From positions 1-12,226 of the forward strand of contig VGRU01000096.1 of NCBI GenBank assembly GCA_016875255.1: a stretch of 12,226 bases of DNA, written 5' to 3'. Shown here in pieces: positions 6,420 to 12,226 of the stretch (positions are counted from its first letter, which is position 1; each line of letters starts with the position of its first letter). The position numbers were made by a program, and so were the translations under genes. The notes under the pieces were generated by a model. The model saw only the letters and a program-made list of their open reading frames with translations, ran no database searches and had not been told where the DNA came from. The stretch comes from Deltaproteobacteria bacterium. Lineage in GTDB: Bacteria; Desulfobacterota; BSN033; UBA1163.

Positions 6420-8359
6420 TCCTTTCTCAATTTCTGAGACATGATGACCAGCGCTATCAGACCCAATCCTATAAAATCATAGAGGGCAACAGGGTAGAAC
6501 AGGAGCAGGCCTGCGGCCAGCAACATGATCCGTTCATAAAGCGCCGTCTTTTTAAAGACCCAGTTCTCCACGCCTCCTGCCAGGGAGGCAACCCCTATAA
6601 AGGCAGTGACTGTCGTCCAGATCACATCCATGACAGGTCCCTTGAGCAAAATCCCAACGCCTTTAGGATCAAGCACAAACATGAAGGGCACGATGAATGC
6701 CGGCAGGGTATATTTCCAGGCATACATCGTCGTCTTATAAGGGTTCCCTTTGGTCAGCGCAGCTGCGGCGAAACAGGAGAGCGCAGTGGGAGGAGAAACC
6801 TCCGAAAGGAGGGCATAGTAGAAAACAAACATATGGGCCGCAAAGTCCGGAACCCCAAGCTGGATCAATGCGGGAGCCGCAATCACCGCAGAGATGATGT
6901 AAGAGGCCGTGACCGGAACGGCTAAACCGATCACCCAAACAATCAGGGCGGTGTAGATCGCCGTCAGCAAAAGATTTCCGCCGGCATAGGCAATGATGAT
7001 GGAGCTAAACTTTAACCCCAACCCCGTGAGGGTTACGACTCCAACAATGATCCCTGCGGCCGCGCAGGTGGAGGCCACGCTTAAAACACCGATCGAACCT
7101 CCTCTTAGTGCTTTCACCAGTTTGCCAGGGGTAAGGGCTGTTTCCTTACGGATAAAGCTGACCGCAAAAGCCACGACCGTTGCCCAGAAGACCGCCATGA
7201 TCGGGGTGAAGCCGAAGGCCATGATCGCTACAATAGCGATCAGGGAAATAAAGTGAAACCCGTAGAGATAGGTAAGTTGCCACAGGCTATAAGTCTTGTC
7301 CACGGCAATATCTTTAACCCCGAATTTCTTTGCGTCAATTTCCACCATCAAATAGATCGACCAGTAGTAAAGGCAGGTTGGAATGCAGGCCATGATGATC
7401 ACATCGAGATAGGAGATCTTCAAGAACTCAGCGATGAGAAAAGCCGCGGCCCCAAGCACAGGGGGCGAGAGAATGGCTCCAATCCCGCCTGCAGAGAGAA
7501 GGCCTCCTGCGGCATCCTTGCTGTAGCCTGCTTTGGCGAGCATAGGATAGGCTACCGAGCCCAGAGTGACGGTGGTCGCCACACCGCTTCCGGAGGGTCC
7601 CCCCAAAAGAAACGAGGCCAGCGTAACGGTTCGCCCAGCGCCGGTCGGTTTTCCTCCCATGGCCGCAAAGGAGAAATCAATAAAAAACTTCCCTGCTCCT
7701 GAGAATTCAAGAAAAGCGCCATAGATCGTGAAGAGGATGATAAACGTGGAAGAGACGTCTATCGGAACGCCGAAGATCCCCTCAAGGGTCATATACATGT
7801 GGCCTACCAGACGGTCAATATCATATCCTCGATGGGTCCATGGTTTTGGAAGCTCGGGTCCGATAAAGGCGTAAATAATGAAAGCAATGACCACCGCGGG
7901 CATGATCCAGCCCGTTGTCCGGCGGGTCGCCTCAAGGACCAGAAAGATCAGAATGATTCCGAAAACAATATCCCAGGAATTGGGAACGACAGAGCGGTAA
8001 ATGAACTGATCGAAGTCGATCAGCATATAGAGAATGACTGCGACCCCAAGCAGGGCGAGGATATAATCATACCAGATGATCCGGTTCTTAAATCGTTTGA
8101 GGGAGGGAAAGACCAGAAAAGAGAGGAAGAGGACAAACATGACATGAATTCCTCTCAGGACATGCGTCATGATGATGCCGATGGCTGCGTATAGATGGAC
8201 CAGAGACATGATCACCGCCACCGCGGTGATAAAGATTTCTATCTTTCCCGTGAGCCTTCGGGAAGGACCCTCTTCCTCTTCGATATACTTCTCCGCTTCC
8301 CTGAGAGCCTCCTCAGTAATGACTGCTTCTTCAAACTGTCTTCTCTTTTCTTCTTCCAT
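6416..8359 (-). CDS. TRAP transporter fused permease, 4TM/12TM (DctQM type, TAXI-associated)
   Basis: A 647-residue inner-membrane protein joining the small (DctQ-like, 4TM) and large (DctM-like, 12TM) TRAP subunits in one chain. The first about 40 residues are charged and cytosolic, and dense hydrophobic segments follow to the C-terminus. Typical large-subunit signatures are GGPSGSGVATTVTLGS (253-268), LSAGGIGAILSPPVLG (288-303) and a later LSEVSPPTALSCFAAAAL. Such fusions pair with TAXI receptors and use an ion gradient to import a solute, commonly a carboxylate. The matching TAXI and DUF1850 genes lie about 1.5 kb upstream on the same strand, split off by an opposite-strand gene, so this gene needs its own promoter. 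The ATG is supported by GAGGTG 4 nt upstream. The substrate cannot be read from the sequence. Confidence 0.95.
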   Translation of the reverse strand: MEEEKRRQFEEAVITEEALREAEKYIEEEEGPSRRLTGKIEIFITAVAVIMSLVHLYAAIGIIMTHVLRGIHVMFVLFLSFLVFPSLKRFKNRIIWYDYILALLGVAVILYMLIDFDQFIYRSVVPNSWDIVFGIILIFLVLEATRRTTGWIMPAVVIAFIIYAFIGPELPKPWTHRGYDIDRLVGHMYMTLEGIFGVPIDVSSTFIILFTIYGAFLEFSGAGKFFIDFSFAAMGGKPTGAGRTVTLASFLLGGPSGSGVATTVTLGSVAYPMLAKAGYSKDAAGGLLSAGGIGAILSPPVLGAAAFLIAEFLKISYLDVIIMACIPTCLYYWSIYLMVEIDAKKFGVKDIAVDKTYSLWQLTYLYGFHFISLIAIVAIMAFGFTPIMAVFWATVVAFAVSFIRKETALTPGKLVKALRGGSIGVLSVASTCAAAGIIVGVVTLTGLGLKFSSIIIAYAGGNLLLTAIYTALIVWVIGLAVPVTASYIISAVIAAPALIQLGVPDFAAHMFVFYYALLSEVSPPTALSCFAAAALTKGNPYKTTMYAWKYTLPAFIVPFMFVLDPKGVGILLKGPVMDVIWTTVTAFIGVASLAGGVENWVFKKTALYERIMLLAAGLLLFYPVALYDFIGLGLIALVIMSQKLRKE

Positions 8360-8371
8360 ACTTCACCTCTT

Positions 8372-8390
8372 TATATGAAAAACTCATATA
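8372..8390. promoter_or_regulatory. Inverted repeat before the TRAP permease, possible operator
   Basis: A perfect inverted repeat TATATGA-N5-TCATATA lies 12 bp upstream of the permease ATG, just upstream of the GAGGTG ribosome-binding site and close to the predicted transcription start. It could be an operator for a dimeric repressor or a small hairpin in the leader. No regulator gene is in the window. Confidence 0.45.
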
Positions 8391-8391
8391 C

Positions 8392-8419
8392 CTTAAATGA
8401 AATTTGGTTTTATTGTCAA
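8392..8419 (-). promoter_or_regulatory. Candidate promoter for the TRAP permease/peptidase operon
   Basis: On the minus strand a perfect TTGACA (8414-8419) is followed after 16 bp by TTTAAG (8392-8397), which matches four of six -10 positions. The start of transcription would fall in the inverted repeat at 8372-8390. This fits the need for a separate promoter after the split from the TAXI gene. Confidence 0.45.
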
Positions 8420-8446
8420 TGAAATTTTGATTGAAAGGCTACCGGG

Positions 8447-8476
8447 TTGACAAACCCAATCATAAATCATAGTAAT
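8447..8476 (+). promoter_or_regulatory. Candidate promoter for the LarA-like gene
   Basis: A perfect TTGACA (8447-8452) is followed after 18 bp by AGTAAT (8471-8476), or after 17 bp by TAGTAA. Transcription would then start at about 8483, right at the first in-frame ATG, giving a leaderless message. The TTGACA overlaps the TTG that opens the longest frame, so both cannot be used as promoter and start codon at the same time. Confidence 0.4.
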
Positions 8477-8482
8477 ATCTCT

Positions 8483-9772
8483 ATGATGTTTCCAAAGATG
8501 TATCGCATTCGTCAGACCTTTGATCGGACTTCGGTCCGAGACATTCAACAGGCGGTAACCGATGAATTAAACCGGTTATCGTTCAGTGAAAAACTCCGAC
8601 CGGGCCACTCGATCGCCATCACCGCAGGTAGTCGCGGAATTTCCAACATCGCCCTTATCCTGAAGACGATCGTCGAATACCTCCGACCCTTGAGAACCCA
8701 GCCCTTTCTCTTCCCAGCCATGGGCTCCCATGGTGGCGCCACGGCAGAAGGTCAGACCGATCTCCTAAAGCATTATCAGATCACGGAAGATCTGATCGGC
8801 GCTCCTATTCTTTCTTCTATGGAAGTTGTTGAAATCGGTCAAACCAAGGGGAATCTCCCGGTCTGTGTGGATAAGAAGGCTTATCAAGCTGACCATATCA
8901 TCGTGGTCAATCGTATTAAACCCCATACCAAGTTCAAAGGGCCCATTGAGAGCGGATTGATGAAGATGATGGGGATTGGCATGGGGAAGCAGAAGGGAGC
9001 AGACCTCTACCACAAGGCGGCCATCGAGTATGGTTTCCCAAAAATCATCGAGGATGCCGCCAGGGTGGTTTTGAAAAATGCCCCTATTCTCTTTGGACTG
9101 GGAATTGTGGAGAATGGTTACGATGAGACAGCCAAAGTCGTTGGGTTAATGCCTGAAGAGATAGAGGCAGAAGAGAAGGACCTTCTGTCTCATGCAAAAG
9201 CGATGATGCCCAAACTCCCTTTTAATGATATCGATCTGCTGATCGTGGATGAGATGGGAAAAGATATCAGCGGGGTTGGAATGGATCCTAATGTCACCGG
9301 TCGAAATCGGGACATCATCGGAACCTTTCCTCATCCCACCTGTGTGAAAAGGCTCTTCGTGCGAGATCTGACAGATTCGTCCAATGGCAATGCCATCGGA
9401 ATCGGTCTGGCCGACCTCGCCACCAAAAGGCTGGTTGAAAAAATCGACTCTCAGGCTACCTACATGAACTGTATTACAGCAATCAGCCTTGAAAAGGCTT
9501 CCATCCCGATGCACTTTGAAACCGACCTCGAGGCCATTCAGGTAGCGCTGGGTTCAACAGGCCTCACCCCGCCGGACAGGACCAGGATTGTGCGTATTAA
9601 GAACACCCTTCAATTGGATGAGGTGGAGGTTTCTGAAATTTATCTGGAAGAGCTTAAGAAGAAATCCGACTTAGAGATTCTAAAAGGACCCTACCCTATG
9701 GTTTTTGATTCTTCTGGCAATCTTCCAAATCTACTATTGCATCAGACCAGAAAAAAAGATCCCTTCGATTGA
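8483..9772 (+). CDS. LarA-like nickel-pincer-dependent isomerase/racemase family protein
   Basis: A 429-residue protein of the LarA superfamily (Lar_N domain), whose members use a nickel-pincer nucleotide cofactor to racemise or epimerise 2-hydroxy acids. Counting from the ATG at 8483, GSHGGAT holds His83, KPHTKFKG holds His148, ESGLMKMM holds Lys161 and DLYHK holds His177. These match in order LarA His108, His174, Lys184 (cofactor attachment) and His200 (nickel ligand); Lys161 to His177 has the same spacing of 16. It is a divergent LarA group, so lactate need not be the substrate. No larB, larC or larE is seen here. The frame can open 12 codons earlier at TTG 8447 (GAAAGG 8 nt upstream), but that TTG lies in a likely -35 box. 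The gene lies inside a TRAP-TAXI locus on the opposite strand, suggesting it handles the imported compound. Confidence 0.85.
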   Translation: MMFPKMYRIRQTFDRTSVRDIQQAVTDELNRLSFSEKLRPGHSIAITAGSRGISNIALILKTIVEYLRPLRTQPFLFPAMGSHGGATAEGQTDLLKHYQITEDLIGAPILSSMEVVEIGQTKGNLPVCVDKKAYQADHIIVVNRIKPHTKFKGPIESGLMKMMGIGMGKQKGADLYHKAAIEYGFPKIIEDAARVVLKNAPILFGLGIVENGYDETAKVVGLMPEEIEAEEKDLLSHAKAMMPKLPFNDIDLLIVDEMGKDISGVGMDPNVTGRNRDIIGTFPHPTCVKRLFVRDLTDSSNGNAIGIGLADLATKRLVEKIDSQATYMNCITAISLEKASIPMHFETDLEAIQVALGSTGLTPPDRTRIVRIKNTLQLDEVEVSEIYLEELKKKSDLEILKGPYPMVFDSSGNLPNLLLHQTRKKDPFD

Positions 9773-9784
9773 ATAATGATGTAT

Positions 9785-9832
9785 AACCCCCCTCTATTCC
9801 CCCCTTAATTTAAGGGGGGACGAAGGGGGGTT
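9785..9832. terminator. C/G-rich palindrome between convergent genes, likely bidirectional terminator
   Basis: A two-level inverted repeat. AACCCCCC (9785-9792) pairs with GGGGGGTT (9825-9832), and inside CCCCCCTTAA (9799-9808) pairs with TTAAGGGGGG (9810-9819). It lies between the end of the LarA-like gene and the end of the DUF1850 gene and reaches into the latter's TAA stop. Its position suits termination in both directions, though there is no long U-tract. It may also be one copy of a dispersed palindromic repeat. Confidence 0.55.
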
Positions 9833-10310
9833 AGGTTTTAAAATGCCTTAAAAAATAATATCCCAGGGGCATCGAAACCACTCTCAATCGGATCCGATCC
9901 CCTTTTTCTCCGATCTCGCTGAAATAGATCTTCCTCTCCTTCACGATCAGTCCCTGCTCTTCTGCGCTTCCCTTTCTCAGATAAAGAGTTTCAAATTTCT
10001 GCCTGACTGGATGGAATTCTGTCGTATCTTCAAATCCGTAATATTCCATCACCCCCGGGCTCTTCGTCCTCACCCCTTCAAGGAGAATGGTTTCATCTTT
10101 GATTCGGAATTCTTCGATGACAGGCTCAAGGTGGATGGAATGAGTGTAAAACAGGGAGAAGGGCTCGGTTGGGCTGACCCGTATCTGGAGAGTCGTTTTG
10201 CGGTCCAGGTTTTCAAGCTGGAGAAAATTGATCTTTTTAAAAAGGAAGACCCCTCCCAACACGAGAAGGACAAGGATCAGTGTTAGGAGGGGCCAGATCT
10301 TCCGTCTCAA
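9831..10310 (-). CDS. DUF1850 domain membrane-anchored protein, TRAP-TAXI associated
   Basis: A 159-residue protein of the DUF1850 family, whose genes typically sit next to TAXI receptor and fused TRAP permease genes. Its biochemical role is not established. A single hydrophobic segment (about 6-24) serves as signal anchor, and the rest is predicted to be outside the cytoplasmic membrane. The family core is visible around FSLFYTHSIHLEPVIEEF (51-68), with its Tyr-x-His-Ser pattern. The start is a TTG directly after the TAG stop of the TAXI gene with no gap. No good Shine-Dalgarno is seen, so translation probably depends on ribosomes arriving from the TAXI gene. No ATG precedes the membrane segment in frame. 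It likely supports the transporter; how is not known. Confidence 0.85.
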   Translation of the reverse strand: MRRKIWPLLTLILVLLVLGGVFLFKKINFLQLENLDRKTTLQIRVSPTEPFSLFYTHSIHLEPVIEEFRIKDETILLEGVRTKSPGVMEYYGFEDTTEFHPVRQKFETLYLRKGSAEEQGLIVKERKIYFSEIGEKGDRIRLRVVSMPLGYYFLRHFKT

Positions 10311-11270
10311 CTATTTGAACTTCAGCCCTTTCTCCGTGAAGTACCGGATTGCTCCGGGATGAAACGGTATCGGGGAGCCACCCACCTGCGGTTCCAGAGA
10401 GAGCCACCTGGCTTCTCGATGCACCGTCACCAGCTCCGGTTTGCGATCGAAGAGGGTTTTCAGGATATCATAAGCGACATCCCCTTTCATATTCTCATTG
10501 CAAACGAGGAGGTTCCAGACCACCGCGATGGAAACGTCCGCATCCTGTCCCGGATAGGATTTGGCAGGGATAACTCCTTTCACATAGAGCGGTCCATACT
10601 TTTCCCTCATCTTCGCAATCGCGTCCCCATGGTCAATCAGTTTCATCTTGATCCCGGGAGTGGCCCCGACATCGGTCACGGAGGCAGTGGGAATGCCTCC
10701 GTCCCAGAAATAGGCATCGATCTTCCTGTCCTTCAATGCCCCCGCTGATTCGGAAGCTCCCAATTTGTCTCGGGTCATATCCTTGTCAGGATCCAATCCG
10801 TAGGCTTCGAGAACCCTTAGGGCCTTTACCTCTGTCCCGCTTCCAGGAGCCCCTGTGGAAATCCTTTTTCCCTTCAGGTCGCTCACTTTCTCTATCCCTT
10901 TTCCCTCTAAAGTTACCACATGCATATTGTTAGGATAGAGAACGGCCAAGGTCCTCAAGGCAACCTTTTCCTTAAACTTCCCTTTTCCCTGAAAGGCATC
11001 CCATCCCACATCTGCCATGATCAGGGCCAGATCGGCTTTCCTTCCCCCAACCAGAAGGCAGTTATCGACTGAGGCAGTAGTTACCTCTGCGGTGGCCTCG
11101 GCATAGGGAATATATTTTGAGATGATATTGGCCATCCCTCCTCCCATTGGATAATAGACCCCTCCTGTTCCTCCGGTGGCAATAGAGAGACGTACCGCCT
11201 TTTGGGTCCATACTGTGGAAGCCCCAAAAACAAATAGAGCGATGATCCCAAAGATGATGAACCGTTTCAT
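10311..11270 (-). CDS. TAXI family TRAP transporter solute-binding protein
   Basis: A 319-residue periplasmic substrate-binding protein of the TRAP-associated extracytoplasmic immunogenic (TAXI) family. It captures the solute and hands it to the fused TRAP permease. Residues 1 to about 25 form a Sec signal peptide (Lys-Arg, then a hydrophobic core). The mature part opens with the typical SIATGGTGGVYYPMGGG (29-45); STGAPGSGTEVKALRVLEAYG is a second family landmark. Length is normal. A strong Shine-Dalgarno, GGAGGT, lies 5 nt before the ATG. It is first in a unit with DUF1850 and has its own promoter. TAXI ligands known so far include glutamate-like and other carboxylates; the ligand here cannot be told. 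The permease is not next in line, since an opposite-strand gene intervenes. Confidence 0.95.
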   Translation of the reverse strand: MKRFIIFGIIALFVFGASTVWTQKAVRLSIATGGTGGVYYPMGGGMANIISKYIPYAEATAEVTTASVDNCLLVGGRKADLALIMADVGWDAFQGKGKFKEKVALRTLAVLYPNNMHVVTLEGKGIEKVSDLKGKRISTGAPGSGTEVKALRVLEAYGLDPDKDMTRDKLGASESAGALKDRKIDAYFWDGGIPTASVTDVGATPGIKMKLIDHGDAIAKMREKYGPLYVKGVIPAKSYPGQDADVSIAVVWNLLVCNENMKGDVAYDILKTLFDRKPELVTVHREARWLSLEPQVGGSPIPFHPGAIRYFTEKGLKFK

Positions 11271-11305
11271 GAAATACCTCCTTTCAGAATTAATGTTGGC
11301 TTAAA

Positions 11306-11333
11306 TTTATATTAGACCTGCCCTCAATGTCAA
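11306..11333 (-). promoter_or_regulatory. Strong sigma70-type promoter for the TAXI/DUF1850 unit
   Basis: On the minus strand a perfect TTGACA (11328-11333) is followed after 16 bp by TATAAA (11306-11311), about 36 bp upstream of the TAXI ATG. This is the best promoter match in the window, in line with the high amount of binding protein that a transporter needs. Confidence 0.7.
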
Positions 11334-11365
11334 GGAAAGCTTTAAAAAACTATTTTTCGCTCTCC

Positions 11366-11477
11366 GATTACACACCTGCCTGCCGCAGGCAGAGATTTCA
11401 AAAAAAGATTTCACAGATTTTTCCTTATTTATCAATGCATTTATAATCTATGTAATCGGGCCCTAATCGGTGTAATC
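11366..11477. repeat. Intergenic mosaic of short inverted and direct repeats
   Basis: GATTACAC (11366-11373) is matched in reverse by GTGTAATC (11470-11477). Between them are a perfect 8-bp-arm palindrome CTGCCTGC-C-GCAGGCAG (11376-11392), two copies of AGATTTCA (11393-11400 and 11406-11413) and a further TGTAATCGG. There is no coding frame. This fills most of the spacer between the flavoprotein gene and the TAXI promoter and looks like degraded dispersed repeat material. Confidence 0.6.
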
Positions 11478-11478
11478 A

Positions 11479-11506
11479 GAGATTTCTGGACTTTTTCAGA
11501 AATCTC
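11479..11506 (-). terminator. Hairpin after the flavoprotein gene, possible terminator
   Basis: A perfect 10-bp inverted repeat, GAGATTTCTG (11479-11488) and CAGAAATCTC (11497-11506), with an 8-nt loop, begins 9 bp after the stop codon of the flavoprotein gene. The stem is AT-rich and no U-run follows on the minus strand, so intrinsic termination would be weak. Confidence 0.4.
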
Positions 11507-11515
11507 AGAAAATCC

Positions 11516-12226
11516 TCACGTTTCCAAGACGGGCCGGTGGATGATTTGGAGATCTCCCTTCTCAAGGCAATAGCAGGTATTTTTCAGCAACTCCTGGTCA
11601 TCCTGATCCGGAAAGTCCTGACGAAAGAAAGAACCCCTGCTCTCTTTCCGAGCCAAACTCCCGTTCAGGATAGCCTTCAAGAGAAGAGCCACATTCTCCA
11701 GTTCTCTCTTCCTGAACAAATCTTTCAAGGTGGCAGGATAAACCTTATCAATCCTTTTCTCTATCGACGCCAACCGCTCGAGCCCTTCCTTCAAAGAACG
11801 CTCTTCCCGAGCCGGTCCTGCATATCTCCAGGACAGGGTCTTCAGTTCTTTGAGAATCTGTGTTGGAGGATCGAAGCTCCCCCTGCTCTTTTTCAGATAA
11901 CCTTCTGCTTTCCTCTGCCATTTTCTCTTGAACACTTCAGAAATGAGATCGGCCTCTCTTTCCCTTGCATATTCTGAGGCAGACTGACCGGCCAGAATAC
12001 CGAAAACCGCACATTCGGTCAGGGCATTTCCTCCGAGGCGATTGGCTCCATGGACTCCCCAGACAACCTCTCCTGCCGCAAAGAGTCCCTTGAGAGCGGT
12101 CATCCCATACTCATCAATTTCAACACCTCCCATACAGAAATGAACCGCCGGCGAGACCAGAAAGGGACGATCCCGGAAGGGGAACTTCGATCGACTGAGA
12201 AAATTGAGCGGATATTGGCTCCACTT
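11516..12226 (-). CDS. SdhA/FrdA/L-aspartate-oxidase family flavoprotein, C-terminal part
   Basis: The 3' part of a gene that runs in from the right edge; 236 residues are visible and the frame is open to the last base. The fragment covers the end of the FAD-binding domain and the C-terminal helical domain of the succinate dehydrogenase/fumarate reductase flavoprotein family. Landmarks are SPAVHFCMGGVEIDEYG, then GLFAAGEVVWGVHGANRLGGNAL, whose Arg in GANRLG matches a substrate-carboxylate-binding arginine of the family, and near the end RKESRGSFFRQDFP. The MGG methionine is internal and not a start, because conserved residues precede it. Which enzyme it is cannot be decided without the N-terminus. 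It is separated from the TAXI gene by a 245-bp spacer with its own promoter, so it belongs to an upstream unit. Confidence 0.88.
   Translation of the reverse strand, partial: KWSQYPLNFLSRSKFPFRDRPFLVSPAVHFCMGGVEIDEYGMTALKGLFAAGEVVWGVHGANRLGGNALTECAVFGILAGQSASEYAREREADLISEVFKRKWQRKAEGYLKKSRGSFDPPTQILKELKTLSWRYAGPAREERSLKEGLERLASIEKRIDKVYPATLKDLFRKRELENVALLLKAILNGSLARKESRGSFFRQDFPDQDDQELLKNTCYCLEKGDLQIIHRPVLET

Noticed and set aside
7253..8194. Two plus-strand frames of 149 and 131 codons within the permease gene
   Set aside because: Antisense to the TRAP permease, polar low-complexity composition and no family resemblance.
11516..12133. Start of the flavoprotein gene at the ATG 12131-12133
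   Set aside because: The frame continues upstream to the window edge and encodes conserved family residues there, so that methionine is internal.

Overview
The window reads as a stretch of chromosome from a mesophilic, uncultured-type bacterium of mid GC content. It most resembles Desulfobacterota/deltaproteobacteria or a neighbouring phylum. This rests on gene content (TAXI-type TRAP transport, bacterial Ino1, a bacterial deoxyhypusine-synthase homologue, a LarA-like enzyme) and on short palindromes and 7-bp tandem repeats between genes. No marker gene fixes the taxonomy. No tRNA, rRNA, CRISPR array or transposase is visible.

Left part (5-2779, minus strand): a two-gene unit with a good sigma70-type promoter. 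A ClpX-like AAA+ unfoldase without the ClpX zinc finger, and with an apparent second copy of its small domain, is followed by a zinc-finger-less J-domain protein. The stop and start codons share one base, so the two are probably translationally coupled and work together in protein quality control. The upstream spacer (2780-2965) carries a 7-bp tandem repeat and a nested palindromic element.

Middle part (2966-5319): two divergent genes share a 191-bp spacer. They are a deoxyhypusine synthase/homospermidine synthase family enzyme (minus) and myo-inositol-1-phosphate synthase Ino1 (plus). A second 7-bp tandem repeat follows Ino1.

Right part (5379-11270): a TRAP-TAXI solute-uptake locus. From the right on the minus strand it holds a TAXI substrate-binding protein with a strong promoter and Shine-Dalgarno, a DUF1850 protein directly after it, then the fused 4TM/12TM TRAP permease, then a lipoprotein metallopeptidase overlapping the permease by ATGA. 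A LarA-like nickel-pincer isomerase/racemase gene on the opposite strand sits between the DUF1850 gene and the permease. The simplest reading is that the transporter imports a carboxylate or hydroxy-acid-like compound and the isomerase acts on it or a derivative; this is inference. At the right edge is the C-terminal part of an SdhA/FrdA/aspartate-oxidase-family flavoprotein, separated from the TAXI gene by a spacer of short inverted repeats.

The most interesting points are the ClpX-like/J-protein pair with its duplicated small domain, the LarA-like gene embedded in a TRAP-TAXI locus, and the nested intergenic palindromes.
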